From Rhyacophila brunnea (Eukaryota > Arthropoda > Insecta > Trichoptera > Rhyacophilidae), in NCBI GenBank assembly GCA_022495005.1, contig JAGYXB010002075.1:310001-374000 (forward strand): a DNA stretch of 64,000 nt, in the 5' to 3' direction. Position 1 is the stretch's first letter. Every line of letters begins with the position of its first letter. Below, piece by piece: positions 11,111 to 22,559 of the stretch. The position numbers were made by a program, and so were the translations under genes. Below the pieces are notes generated by a model that was not told where the DNA came from, ran no database searches, and saw nothing but the letters and a program-made list of their open reading frames with translations.

Positions 11111-11530
11111 TCTTTATTAGGTAATCATATTACCATATTAGTAAATATTTTGGTGCCATTTTTTTAATATTTCTATTTGAATGGTGCAACTGATGTTACC
11201 ATTCGGCGCACTTGTATTTTTAATAGTCGAGTCGTTGTTATTATTCTGTGTTGCCCATGACCTCAAGATTTTGAAATCACCTTCTCCAACTCGTTGCGGT
11301 TCGATGTTAGGCAACGCAGTGCAGCGTAAAAACATAGATTATTGACCGAACGTGTTACTCAATTGTTTTTGGATTCAAAGTCAATGTACGTAAATATATA
11401 AATCAAAATTCAAGAGTTTGTTTATATATGTAAGTAACAAGTGTATATCGATGATGGGCTATGATTTTTTTTTCTATAACAAAAGGTTTGTTACAGCAAT
11501 GTAACTCTAAAAAAATGTAAGTATATGTAT
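11111..11530. other. Unrecognised sequence
   Basis: A patch at 11160-11340 has slightly higher GC and a 65-codon minus-strand frame, but I recognise no family in it and see no splice or promoter signal. Confidence 0.5.
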
Positions 11531-11537
11531 TCAGAGA

Positions 11538-11762
11538 GATTCTGGAAAGACTGGTAGTTTTGGGTAGCCTCCAGGGAAGGCAAAGCAGAGGAAGAGCGTT
11601 TGCGCGATGGAGCGACCAAGTGAAAGAGCTGACTGGGGGCACCATCCATTCTGCCCTGAGAGAAGCGGAAGATCGAGAAGGATGGAAAGTCTTGGTCGCT
11701 CAAAGGATGGTGAAATTTAAATATGGTCACGATCCTCAGCCATGAGTGCACGACCAAGAAGA
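11538..11762 (+). mobile_element. Short RTE-like LINE 3' fragment
   Basis: About 225 bp, over 90% similar by eye to the last part of 4839-5523: the frame WSDQVKELTGGTIHSALREA and terminal VLVAQRMVKFKYGHDPQP are intact (11560-11745). The AGAAGA tail leads into TATATATTCA, which resembles TATATGTATTCA just upstream of the 5' break, a probable imperfect duplication. Strong 5' truncation is typical of LINE insertion. Confidence 0.85.
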
Positions 11763-11807
11763 TATATATTCATTCGTACACACACGCATATATATATCGA
11801 TGGCTTA

Positions 11808-12289
11808 GTGCAAAGATAGTGTATGTCCAGTTTTTGTCGAAATTGAGTTAACATACACAAAACGTTCATCTGCATCGTATCTTTATGCTGTAAAAATATT
11901 GTACGTCCAAATTCTTCTTCTTCTTCCACCCTGTCACGTCCCAACATTGGGGGCGTAGGGCAAGCACAAGTTGGCGCCACTTCCATCGGTCCATCGCCAA
12001 CTCTTGCGCCTCCCGCCATGTCAGACCTGCAGCACGTAGGTCGCTCTTGTAGCACCGCTGCAGGGTGAAGGAGGGCCGGCCACGGCGACGGAACCCTTTA
12101 GGCTGTGCCACAAGGGTACGAAGTGCCGTACTCTTTGGCGGCATCCGGATAGATTAGTTAGATACGTCCAAATAGGATATTTGAAAAGATAGCGGAACGT
12201 CAAATACATAATATACCCATTTCTCGTGCATCTAAAATCTTACAAATTGATTTTTTTCAACAAAAACTGGACATACAATATCTTTGCAC
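11808..12289. mobile_element. TA-flanked MITE (Tc1/mariner-like), broken by a LINE
   Basis: Inverted ends GTGCAAAGATAGTGTATGTC and its complement (right end ...ACAATATCTTTGCAC) match over about 30 bp. Both are flanked by TA (11806-11807 and 12290-12291). Without the LINE at 11913-12162 the element is about 220 bp and has no ORF. Assignment to Tc1/mariner rests only on the TA duplication. Confidence 0.8.
11913..12162 (-). mobile_element. LINE 3' fragment inserted in the MITE
   Basis: Exact 11-bp duplication TACGTCCAAAT on both sides (11902-11912 and 12163-12173). The minus strand encodes PPKSTALRTLVAQPKGFRRR, GRPSFTLQRCYKSDLRAAGL and WREAQELAMDRWKWRQLVLA, the post-reverse-transcriptase end of a LINE ORF2. 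Its 3' end is a TTC/GAA repeat tail at 11913-11926. The same subfamily in plus orientation is at 56490-56822. Confidence 0.88.
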
Positions 12290-12379
12290 TAAAATATTAA
12301 TATAAGTACATAATATTCTTTTTAACACTACAAGAGGCTATGGTGCCTAATGACTCGTGAAACAGTAGTCTAGTAGTAT

Positions 12380-12475
12380 TTTTATAACTTAATACTGATT
12401 TATTTCTTTTTTATAATATAATACTGTTTAATAATATTTCTTTGTTTCTAAATGTCATGTTGTAATGCTCACTAT
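12380..12475 (+). mobile_element. Probable CR1-like LINE 3' UTR fragment
   Basis: Resembles the 3' UTR at 57290-57370: TTTCTTTGTTTCTAAATGTC followed by ATGTTGTAATG. No coding part remains. Short, so moderate confidence only. Confidence 0.45.
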
Positions 12476-13631
12476 ATGGATTTAGTAGATCACTGATGAA
12501 ACACATAAATATATTGTGACTTCACGGGAGTCGAATACGGAGTCCCTAGATGAGAACCCATTGCCTTGAATATTGGACTACGAGACAAAGATTGTGGGCC
12601 GATAACACTATCTTGAATAACCTAACCAAATTATTACTTAAGGTAAAAATAGAGTACCTACTCTATATCATCAATGAAACATTGGCCTCTTGCCTTTTCT
12701 GTTACTTTTATACTGACTCTGATAGATACTTTGCAATTAATTCCTTTTTCATAACATATATTCAGACGTTTAAAATATCTGTCTATTAAACAAAAGGAAC
12801 ATAATGTAAATAAAACGGAAACTACACCGAATGTCATTTGGAACTCTTCAGCAAATTTAAATTTGAGATATTTAGAACTAGTTCTCATGCATAACTCAAA
12901 ATACCTGAAAACGTTAGTTGGTTTCTTTACGTTTGTCTCAATCCAACTAATCCTCATAAAAAATATGTTAATTTACTTCCATATATATTTTATATTCTAA
13001 TAAAAAAAATATATTAAATAACGTGCGCTCACCTTTCAAAACGACTATTCATTTAATAATATTTACTGTAGATTAATATCTAAATATAATGTTTACCTCT
13101 TTCATTAAGCAACATTCAAGAGATAGTCAATTCGTTTTCAATCAATATTGTTAGAAGGTAATAATCAAAAAATTTAGCACCTGGTTCACTATCTAATTTA
13201 TTTAGTATGTATGACTAACCGGATAACTTGATGCAATTTGCATTGACATTTTAATAAATGCTCTCTTTTAATTATATAAGAATCAGCAGTTATATGACAT
13301 GCATAAGACAGGTAGCTATTAATAACTGAGCGATTGCTATTATCAAAAATTCATCAAATACATTCTCTTTACTTTCATTATCAAATACATTTTAAATTCG
13401 CAATAGCGGCATGCACTGATTGTGATTTTCATACAATTCTACAATGTGATTCCTACTAGGTGTCATATCCTATCATAAAATACACGAACTGGTTGTCATC
13501 CATTTATATAAATATATATATATTGTAAAGGTAGCAAATAAATAAATAAATATGCACTGTATCTTATAACATGAAAATTTTTATACGAAGGCGCTTTATC
13601 AAGAATAATATAGTTTTTTGGTATAGGAGTT
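12476..13631. other. AT-rich DNA, nothing recognised
   Basis: Two overlapping frames on opposite strands (12550-12789, 12658-12957) lack motifs and are probably chance. There is a short AT run near 13505-13525. I see no repeat border. Confidence 0.5.
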
Positions 13632-13908
13632 CAATTTATTTATTTTACATATTGTGGACATTACAAATTATAAGTTTAAGACGTTCACAACATGACATTT
13701 AGAAACAAAGAAATATTATTAAAACAGTTTTATGTACATAACACAAGAGATAGATCAGTATTAAGTTATTCTACAGTATAAATGTGTAAATACAAAAAAT
13801 ATTAAGTATATAGGTACAAGGAAGTACACCGGATGAGTTAAACAGACCTTATTTTAAGAATTTAAAAAACAACGTCCACCTAAATTCACCCTCACGTAAG
13901 TGGAATGT
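13632..13908 (-). mobile_element. CR1-like LINE 3' end, mostly 3' UTR
   Basis: Closely similar to 10495-10735: the shared block CAACGTCCACCTAAATTCAC is the end of ORF2 on the minus strand, and the rest is UTR. The 5' truncation point is at about 13908, shortly after GTAAGTGGAATG. Confidence 0.75.
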
Positions 13909-14145
13909 AAGACTGATTGTTGTTGTTGTGGATAAATTTCGAGAGTTTATTTACCGAATCGATAATCACAATGACAGGTGCAACAGTTAACAGTGTTACA
14001 ATGGTAATACTCGGTGAGAGATGCTTAGTCCGAGGCACGATGATAGAGAGTGCCTTTTCTTCAATTGAAGTACTCGAAATTGAATAATGCTAAAAATTAA
14101 TATTCAATAAATTTCGGTAAGCTATTATTGATGTATGTCACTATT

Positions 14146-14410
14146 GGGTGATGCGCTGACTGTCGTGTTGTTGCAACCTCGCAATGTTCGCTGACAAGGC
14201 ATGGGGTTTTTGACCGTCAGCGACGTATGTCACACTTGCAGAATGTGCTGACCGTTGATGAAGTGATATGCGATAATTGGGTAATTCGCTGAATATCGTG
14301 TTGCTGCAATCTCACATCGTTTGCTAACACGGCCTGGGGTTGTTGATCTTCACATAGTCGAAAAAAGCTCTTTGGTGAGCTTTATAAAAGTGATTGATCT
14401 CTCTTCAAAT
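14146..14410. repeat. Diverged direct duplication, period about 133 bp
   Basis: GGGTGATGCGCTGACTGTCG (14146) is matched by GGGTAATTCGCTGAATATCG (14279), and the similarity continues through GTGTTGTTGCAACCTCGCAA against GTGTTGCTGCAATCTCACAT and the GGCATGGGGTTTTTGA / GGCCTGGGGTTGTTGA block. Two old units, about 75-80% alike by eye. Function unknown. Confidence 0.65.
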
Positions 14411-16726
14411 CTTTTGTCTCATTACTCAGGATAGTTATTAGTGAAATTACAAATATTGTCAACAATTGTGTTATATGTGGAGTGATCTGATTCTAATCAT
14501 GTTGCTTCAGTCATTACCAGATACTTTCTTGATGGTCGCTCCATCTTCTAGAGGGGATGCCTTCGCAACTTCGTGTCTTCGATAACACCAGTAATCAATC
14601 ATCCTCATCCCTACGATTTCCTGTTACTATGTGCTCAAAAAAATAAGAACACGTCTCTAACAGGTCACTCAGCATCTTCTTTCGATGCTGAGCTCTTTCA
14701 ATGTAGCGATATTTGTATATCTGATTGGCCATGAAATGCGGAGCAATATATAGGTCGATTAACGATTAACTTTTTAACGACTCTTATTTTAGTTTTTGTG
14801 ATGCTGCGATATTTCTATTATATAAATAAGATGACTCATATCGTTCTGGGATATCGCAATTTTTCGCCTAATTAGCTCATTCGCTGCTGACTAGATAATA
14901 ATTTTTAAATTACCACCTTTAAAATGCACGTTCATTACATCGATCGGCCGCCTGGTTATTACGCGCCAGGTGCGTCTTCAGCGTCCAAAGTATTAAATAT
15001 ATATACGTAGGTATATATCAATATATACCTACGTTTTATGAACTACACTAACGAACATAATTTTATTTATCACTTTGTCAAAATATTACTATGGTAGTTT
15101 ATTTTCACGTCTATACCCCAAAAATTATAAATACATGTACGAATTACTAGTATATAAAATATACACATATGCATAAGTTCTAGAAACATGTTAATTATAC
15201 ATATTTTAAATTAATTAACGTGTTACTTGTATACATTTTTTTTATTAAACAGATCAGCTGACGAGGTGTGGAATGTTTAAAATGAAAGTACAAGTGACCA
15301 TTTTTCGGTGTCAACTGACTCATATTTTAGCAGATAACATTAAAAAAATGCATGCAAACGAAGCATGTTTCACATTTTTATTTGACCAACAATATATTTC
15401 AGAAAAAGACTTTTTAAATATTTTTTCAGATATACATATTTTATTTCCCCTTTAGCAAAAGATTTTTACTTATGTATTATGTGACTATGTATAAATTAAC
15501 TTATTCTATTAGATATTAATTGGTTTCGATTTCTAAATTAACATCGTCTTGATACGCAATTTCCTGTTAGTCGTAAATTATCTTTAGTCCTGATATAGTT
15601 TTAAATAAATATTTAAATAAACGTAATACCAATTGAAAAGACTACGTAGAAAGAGAATTTACGTCTAGATATTTTATATTGTAAAGAATTTTATCTCTTA
15701 ATAATTTTGATAAATTAGTTAATAAATTTTATAACAAATTTTCATTGCACAATACACCATTGTGATCGATGAGTGGTATTTATTTTGTGAATTTTTGTGA
15801 AACAGAAAAAACTTAATAATTTGACTATCGAGCGGAATTTAACAATTGCAAAAAATACACTTGGATTTTTTTTGCCGCACTGAATTGTTACTTTATTTTA
15901 GCTTCCCTTTTATAAATAAAGAAAATTTATATAAAAAGTTGTTCCATTTACGATATTAGAAATTTGACACTTGCAGTTTGGCTGATTTGTGTGATGAACG
16001 ATAACGCATTTATTTATAGAATTAGGTGTTTGAAATTTTGTGTGAGCATAAAAAGATACTTTATAACAAAATTCTATCAAAATCTAATTTTTGTTCAAAA
16101 GTGAAGTGAGTGTTTTATCATTTTTTTCGTTCGTGTTTTGATCCTGATTTGGATGCAAAATACTTTGCTATGTCTCTGTGTGATGCTGTTTTATATGGCA
16201 GCGTAGAATACGGGATAGCAAAGACTTGTCAAATTTGACTGATTAATAAAATATGAAAATGCCTACCAGCTATATAATCACCAAAACACATACATTTGTA
16301 ATGTGAAGTGATAGCGGATTCAAACGTTTTACGTTGACGAAGTGCAAAACGTAAACTTTCAGAAATGTCTAAATTACACGTCTCGTAGGTAGACTGACGT
16401 TTACTATCGCAACATAACGCCTATCACAGATAACTCTTAGACACAATGATTCAGATATCAATTAGATTAACTCGACGCTTTTTGTGAATGTCAGCATATA
16501 ATATTAGTGTAAAATATTATAAGTAGAACAATAAAACCCAGTCTCCAGCAAATTGTAGCAGATGCATACTGAATAGCTACCAAAACAACACATAATTTTG
16601 ATCAAAAAAACCTGTACCTTCAGAAGTTATAAACGGAATTACAAAATAAATTATTAGTATTGATTTATTGTATATATGGTTTATACATTTTTTATTATCT
16701 TATTGTTTTATCAAAAATATGACAAT
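14411..16726. other. Long AT-rich stretch without genes
   Basis: Apart from a hairpin at 15005-15034 I find no structure. A 60-codon plus-strand frame at 15273-15455 has no recognisable domain. The GC-richer patch near 14940-14990 is unassigned. Confidence 0.5.
15005..15034. repeat. Short perfect hairpin
   Basis: ACGTAGGTATATA and its exact reverse complement are separated by a 4-base loop, making a 13-bp stem. Possibly the relic of a small foldback element. Confidence 0.7.
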
Positions 16727-16728
16727 TT

Positions 16729-17118
16729 TTTTACCGAGGCTTTGACTGCGACTCGCTGTCATATCGCCTCTTCTCTTCTAGAAGGGGATCCGTCGATCAG
16801 GTCCTCACTCCTATTCTGTTAAATAACGTTACAATTTTGCCTAGCTCTTCCGTCTTACCCACCGCCAGGACACTCTTCAATTCGTCGAAATTCTCATAGA
16901 TATCCGCAATTCGCAGCTGTACTCTGTGAAGTTCATATTTAGGGCATTGTAGTGCTATATGTACAATGTCCTCTAAAACATGACATTCATCGCAGAGTTG
17001 CGATTCGCTTCTTCCCATGAGGACATCAAATCTTTTGCCCATTGTGAGCCCTGTTCTTAGCCTCAGTATTAACTTAAGCTCATTTCTCGTTATGACAATC
17101 TTATATGAATTTAACATT
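16729..17118 (-). mobile_element. LINE ORF2 C-terminus with CCHC motif (R1/Jockey/I-like), copy 1
   Basis: The minus frame (106 codons) reads ELKLILRLRTGLTMGKRFDV, then a zinc-knuckle-like CDECHVLEDIVHIALQCPKY with C-x2-C, H and C, and ends GKIVTLFNRIGVRT. Such a cysteine-histidine motif follows the RT or RNase H domain of several LINE clades. The short 3' UTR with AAGCCTCGGTAAAA (reversed here) is shared with 51600-52003. The frame is intact in this part; catalytic domains are missing. Confidence 0.75.
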
Positions 17119-17681
17119 TAATTATTATAGTGAATTTGTTATCTAATACTTTTATGTTGACATAGTGATATAAGCATTTAATTAACTCCTGAGGTGCTAT
17201 GCCATTCAATAATATTAATGACTTAATTCTGTTAGTGAAATTCATTAACTAATAACCAATTATTTATGACACAAGCTTATTTTACGAGAAAAACAACAAC
17301 TTTTACTTATTATACCTATTCAATAATATGTAACATGTCGATTTTATAGGAGTAGACTTTACCGATAAAACCGCTTCCTAGTTTAATAGCGACCACGGAT
17401 GTGAGGTGTGATTCATGTTTAGTTTCATACAAAGTATACAATACTGCTTTAAATTATCTGTATATATTATATTCTATAATACAGTGCCAATTTTTAAAGT
17501 AATATGTACGTTAGTTTTTGCGTTTATCCATACAAATAATATTAATTTTCTATATCTGTAAAATATTAAATTTGGAGTAAATAATAATTGTAGATTTCCT
17601 GCATTAGTATTGGTAAATATAGTGAATTCTTTCATTTGTTTGATTAAGGTCTAGGTGCATTAAATGAGACATTTTTATTCG
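17119..17681. other. AT-rich DNA, nothing recognised
   Basis: No coding or repeat signal is visible between the LINE end and the hAT element. Confidence 0.5.
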
Positions 17682-17689
17682 CTGTACGC

Positions 17690-18490
17690 CAGTGGTTTCC
17701 AAACTTTACGTTACTACGCCTTTTAAAATAATATAAACATGGCGCCTCCCCCCCCTTTATTTCATTAAGTACATTTTTACGCAAAGTGCTTTTTTCTACT
17801 AAGCGGGCTCGATATAGGTATGTATTTCATTGCATCAAATGCAGAAAATTCCGTTTCGCATAAATGTGATATTACGAATGGTAGCAGTACATACTTACAT
17901 TGCTTCTCTTGACAAAGTATTATATTATTCTACAGTTCAATTCAATCAAAATTGAACAAAAATTTTGTTTCCATATAGCCTTTTTTATTAATCAGGACAT
18001 ACACTACAAATAATTATAAAATAAAATTCTACATGTGAATTATCATCAATCACACACACCACACAATCATATTAAATTGTAGCACATAGGCAAATATTAT
18101 ATTATAAGATTTTAATATTTTGTAACGAAAACAGCGCCTTTTTTACTATAGAACGAATTTGTGGTGTGTGTTTGTCTCACTTAACTGGTCAATCCGCAAC
18201 GCCGGGCCCCCAAACTAGAGCCCTATCAGCCCCCCTCTTGTGGGGCCATTCACAATAGTATAGAAATGAGGTAAGTATAATAAAATTATTAGTCTCCATA
18301 TCTTCATACAGGTTTGCAAACAACCTAACTTTTATAGGACTGTTTTTTATGTAGTTTATAACTAGCTGCCGTTTTATAAACTATACACTTGCAAACTGCA
18401 AATCTGTGGCTACATCATTGTGTTAAACTTCTCGCGCCTCCCTTTCCAACAGTCCCCAGGGAGGCGCGCCCCCCAGCTTGGAAATCGCTG
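17690..18490. mobile_element. Non-autonomous hAT element, 801 bp
   Basis: Termini CAGTGGTTTCCAAACTTTAC and ...AGCTTGGAAATCGCTG form imperfect hAT-type inverted repeats. The exact 8-bp duplication CTGTACGC is at 17682-17689 and 18491-18498. Near both ends there are C-rich blocks (17748-17755, 18452-18475). No open transposase frame remains. It is the only copy in the window. Confidence 0.9.
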
Positions 18491-18498
18491 CTGTACGC

Positions 18499-19149
18499 TA
18501 TTTTTCCGCTTATCGGCTTTATAAGGAATAGTGAATAAAATTTAATGTATAAAAAAACATGTACATAATATTATTAGGTACAAACGCCATTTAGTTTTTT
18601 TATGTAAATAACTTGCATGCAGATTTCGTCAATATTAATAAACTTGAAAAGTAATTTATTGTAATACAAAGTGATGAGTTACTTAGTTATAGTTTTAGCA
18701 AAAGTTTAGTCTTTGTGTGCATTCTAGTTGAAATTAAAAAATGTAAAGCCAATATTAGTAAACGAAGCATTAAACGTACTACTGCCCTTTGCAATAACAT
18801 AGTATTTGTGCGACTCAGGATTTTTAGCTCTAAATATAATGAAAACCAAATTTAAAAATAGACTGCAGCCTAAAGAAGACCCAAGGTGCAGTTAATACCA
18901 AGATACCAATAAGAATGCTAACTCTCAAAACTTTTTCAAATCCAAGGTTCATATAAATAATATCTAACGTCGCTTACCAATACTGTATTTCGTCTTACTA
19001 AAATAAAATTAATTTTCGTTTGTATGTGTTATTTTATCTATATTAGATACTTGAGTCGCAAAACCGAAACAATTACATACCCTAATTTTGGTCACGGCTC
19101 AGAAAGGTTAAGAGATGCTGGTCCAGACAAAGTTTTCTACAACCACCTC
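18499..19149. other. AT-rich DNA, nothing recognised
   Basis: No bounded repeat or ORF seen. Confidence 0.5.
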
Positions 19150-19153
19150 TTAA

Positions 19154-19417
19154 AGCTATACTTCAGTTGAGGCATAGTCTAAAAAGATCGTGGCTAGGCG
19201 ATGCGCGGTTTGTGCAAATGACGCGTGCCGAGCGAAATATAATCTGTCATAAAACTCCAACATGCGTCCATTTAATGTTATTTTTATTGTTATATTACTA
19301 ATAATAATAGTATATTCATTGACATGTTTTCTTTTTTAAGTACTTCCGATTGGCGACTAGTGATAAATTTCGTCGCACCTACTATTGAAAATTATTTGCC
19401 GTTTCACTGAAGTACGC
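19154..19417 (+). mobile_element. TTAA-flanked MITE, family G, copy 1
   Basis: Starts directly after TTAA (19150-19153) and ends before TCAA (19418-19421), a one-base-mutated TTAA. Ends AGCTATACTTCAGTTGAGG and (reversed) GAGCGTACTTCAGTGAAAC form imperfect inverted repeats. Internal landmarks ATCGTGGCTAGGCGATGCGC and ATTCATTGACATGTTTTC occur in all copies. TTAA duplication suggests piggyBac-type mobilisation. Non-coding. Confidence 0.75.
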
Positions 19418-19504
19418 TCAACTACGGATAAAAAAACTTACTTGCTCTTGAAAATCAAACGCATGGTCAAGACACAAAACCTTTTATTATTCATTGTAGA
19501 CTAA

Positions 19505-19740
19505 AGTAGGTATATGCTTCATAACTTTGCACTCCGACTCTAGGATGAAAATGGTTTAATATATTCTAAAAACATTTTTTAAATATAAATCTGTCTTATT
19601 TATTTATTTCTACATATATTAATATAAATAAATATCATTTGATCTAATTGTATGCGAGGTAATCAGGCAAAGAGGCGTAAAAGTATAGTGAAGAGTGCAA
19701 AAAAGTGCATAGTTATAAAACGTATACTCTACATATTATA
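19505..19740. mobile_element. Small inverted-repeat element, family DD, copy 1
   Basis: Left end CTTCATAACTTTGCACTCCG and right end ...GTGCATAGTTATAAAACG pair partly. The middle TTGTATGCGAGGTAATCA is shared with 60788-60952. Non-coding, probably a MITE; target duplication unclear. Confidence 0.6.
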
Positions 19741-19851
19741 TTAAACATCCTAACGCTTTTTTTGTCAAAATAATATGTAAAATAATTTTAAAAATCGATA
19801 TGTTTGCAAAATGATAAATATTAAATATGAAATTTTCATGTGTTACTCCCA

Positions 19852-20224
19852 ACTAGCTAGACATTTGAAACCTTTAGAATATATCAGAACACGATGCCAA
19901 TGCATTTTTTAAATACGTTTAGCCTTCTTTAAGTACTATTGATTAATTTTCAAAAATTTTCAAAGATTCTTTTAAAAAAAATCATTTTCAGTCAATTTTG
20001 TTTTGTATGAAAAGTTATTTCCACACCATTATTGGTTGCTAAGCGGATTATCTTAGCAACTAAATTATTAATATATACGTGCGTTACTATGGAAATCAAA
20101 ATAAAATGTCAATATGACATTTCAGTATTCTATGATCGTTTAAGCTAGTCAAGTCAAGTTTATATTATGATTCAACAGAAAATTTAAAAACGTATATAAA
20201 AAGTTCTTTTTATCTTCTAATTAT
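19852..20224 (-). repeat. Family A, copy 3 (truncated)
   Basis: Minus orientation. The end distal to the AAAAAGTTCTTTTT block is lost: the copy begins in AACTAGCTAGACATTTGAAA. Carries internal changes relative to the other copies. Confidence 0.75.
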
Positions 20225-21702
20225 TTTTAATTAAATAGTATTGTTTGCAATAACCAACTAAGAAGTATAATATTATTATATTTGAATTATATTTGAATGG
20301 AATGTAGACGACGAAATACATTAATATCTAAGACAAATTATTATTTCATTCATATTTTCTGAATAAACTTTGAATGAATCACAAATGAAAAGTAAAATAA
20401 ATAGAATTAATGCAACTGATTATGAGTTACAAAAATATACTGTCATAGTGATAGTATTCTATGAATAAAATCATGCATTTATTTAAAGTACCTATTTTAA
20501 TAATATGTAAAGTAGTGTTAATATTATAATTATAATGCAGGTCTGCAGAGTGAATTTTACTGGTAAGTAACCTTAATTACCGTGTTGATTTTATATTATT
20601 TTCAGTTAAATTTAGTCAATTCATAATTTCTATTTCATTTTAATATTTTGTAGGTACATATTATTACCACTAATATATTTCTTGCGTATATTTCGTATTT
20701 AGTTATTTAATAGCCTACAATTAACAAACCTAAATTAGCAATTAAATCATTGGTTTCTTTTGCTGTATTAAATTAATATTTTTTATTTACGGAAGCCGCA
20801 ATTAACGAAATCACAGTAAGGTGAGAGAGGCAGCAATTTATAATTATGATGAATGATAGAAAATTCTGTCTTATTATTAAGATATATCTTAGAGTTTTTA
20901 AATTATAATATTATTCAGCATCGTTAGTGTGGTGTCCCGCTAATCTTTCTAGTCCTACTGGACTCAAATCGCTGTTGTAATTACTGCCAAGTCAGGTAAA
21001 GTCGTACTATAGGGTTGCATTAGGACCTACGGATCCCAATAGCTATGACTACATTTGACCACTTCACTTCAACTTTTTAATTCTGGTTTTAACACCGAGT
21101 AGTTTGGCGCATGCTTTGGGTGGAAATCGTATCAACTGTCTACACTCGTACGTCAAATATTTTTCAATTTTTCACAGGAAGCAGTATTGTCATATTTCTA
21201 TAATGCTGATTTTAACACAAAGATGTAAATGTGTATTACACACAACATTTTTCGTATTGAATTCTTCAAAATTATAGATTTTTTGGCTTATTTGGCTTAC
21301 AATAATTAGAGTAGGTATAATATACTATTATACATTTATCGCAAGAATTATTCAGTTGGTAACACTGAGTGATGTTGAAAATATGTCCACGGTAGTTAAT
21401 GTACATACGCTAGCACTTTCATCACGAAAAACGGCCATTTTGAAACCGATTTTAAGCAGGCAATACGCAGGCTACGCATGCATTGCGATGCGTTCTTTAG
21501 GCGAACGAAAAAATACCCAAATATAGACAGGGCTAATTTCTTATGCGTGGGTTCACAAACTGACGAGTGTCTGAGAAGTGGCCGTAGCAGGGTCTACAAT
21601 TCTATTTTAATTTCTTGGTATAGGTAGGTACTTATAATTTGTATTACTAGCATTCCACCGCATATTATAAGCTACCCGCAATATGCTTCAGGATCGGTTT
21701 AT
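20225..21702. other. Mostly AT-rich DNA, nothing recognised
   Basis: Two GC-richer patches, 20930-21110 and 21420-21560, do not match other parts of the window. No ORF above background. Confidence 0.5.
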
Positions 21703-21969
21703 TTAAGAGCGTACTTCAGTGAAACGGCAAATAATTTTCAACAGTAAGTACGACGAAATTTCTCACTAGTCGCCAATCGGAGACGGACAGTCGAGGTGTC
21801 CGCACGTCGATTGTTTTGTCATGGCGTCGGATGAAAAGATCACTTAAAAACTTTACGTATGTACTTAAAAAAGAAAACATGTCAATGAATATACTGTTAT
21901 TATTAGTAATATAACAATAAACATAACATTAAATGGACGCATGTTAGATTTTTCTGAAAAATTATATTT

Positions 21970-22215
21970 ATTTTATTTTGTTAACTGTCAATTCATGGTG
22001 GAACTGCATTGTATTGTTGTTTTTATTTAATAAAACGCAATTTTTTATAGTACTTATTCCACTTTTAATTAATATATTAGGACCGGTTTCTTCCGCCTCA
22101 GTGGGACATTTTCAACTCAAAATGTCCCACTGAGGCGGACGAAACCGGTCCTAATATATTAATTAAAAGTGGAATAAGTACTATAAAAAATTGCGTTTTA
22201 TTAAATAAAAACAAC
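21970..22215. mobile_element. Retrosequence H with fold-back duplication
   Basis: Bounded by the 12-bp duplication AAAATTATATTT (21958-21969 and 22216-22227). The first part (21975-22070) is the same sequence as 55505-55605, which has its own flanking duplication. Here the second half is the inverted copy of the first, making the palindrome listed next. Non-coding; origin probably LINE-mobilised. Confidence 0.75.
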
Positions 22216-22217
22216 AA
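22014..22217. repeat. Near-perfect 204-bp palindrome
   Basis: Arms of about 98 bp, centre at 22115-22116 with the loop CAACTC. I find only one arm mismatch (TTTCTTCCGCC against TTTCGTCCGCC). The strand could fold into one long hairpin. Confidence 0.9.
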
Positions 22218-22559
22218 AATTATATTTCGTTCGACACGCGTCATTTGCACAATCCGCGTATCGCTTAGCCACGATCTATTTAAACCATGCCTCAACTGAA
22301 TAGTAGAACTAATAGCCATTAGTGACTAACAATTTATTTTCAGTAGATCGTGTGAGAGTTACGAGTTATCGGGACCGATTGTGTAGTTTACCCATCACTG
22401 AATAATGGCTTGTTACACTTTGTTATGACGTATCTAACTTTTGAATTTCCATTAAGTGTAAATATGACAAAAATCTTATCATCTAATGGTACTGAAGGGA
22501 TATTAAAAATCCTAGGCAACTAATAACCTGCTTGATCGATGAGATAATCAAGAGTAACT

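Larger units (their letters stand above)
21707..22310 (-). mobile_element. TTAA-flanked MITE, family G, copy 2, with insertion
   Basis: Minus-oriented copy: it starts after TTAA (21703-21706) with GAGCGTACTTCAGTGAAACG and ends near CCTCAACTGAATAGTAGAAC. The segment 21970-22215 is a later insert; without it the two halves match the other G copies. Confidence 0.75.
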
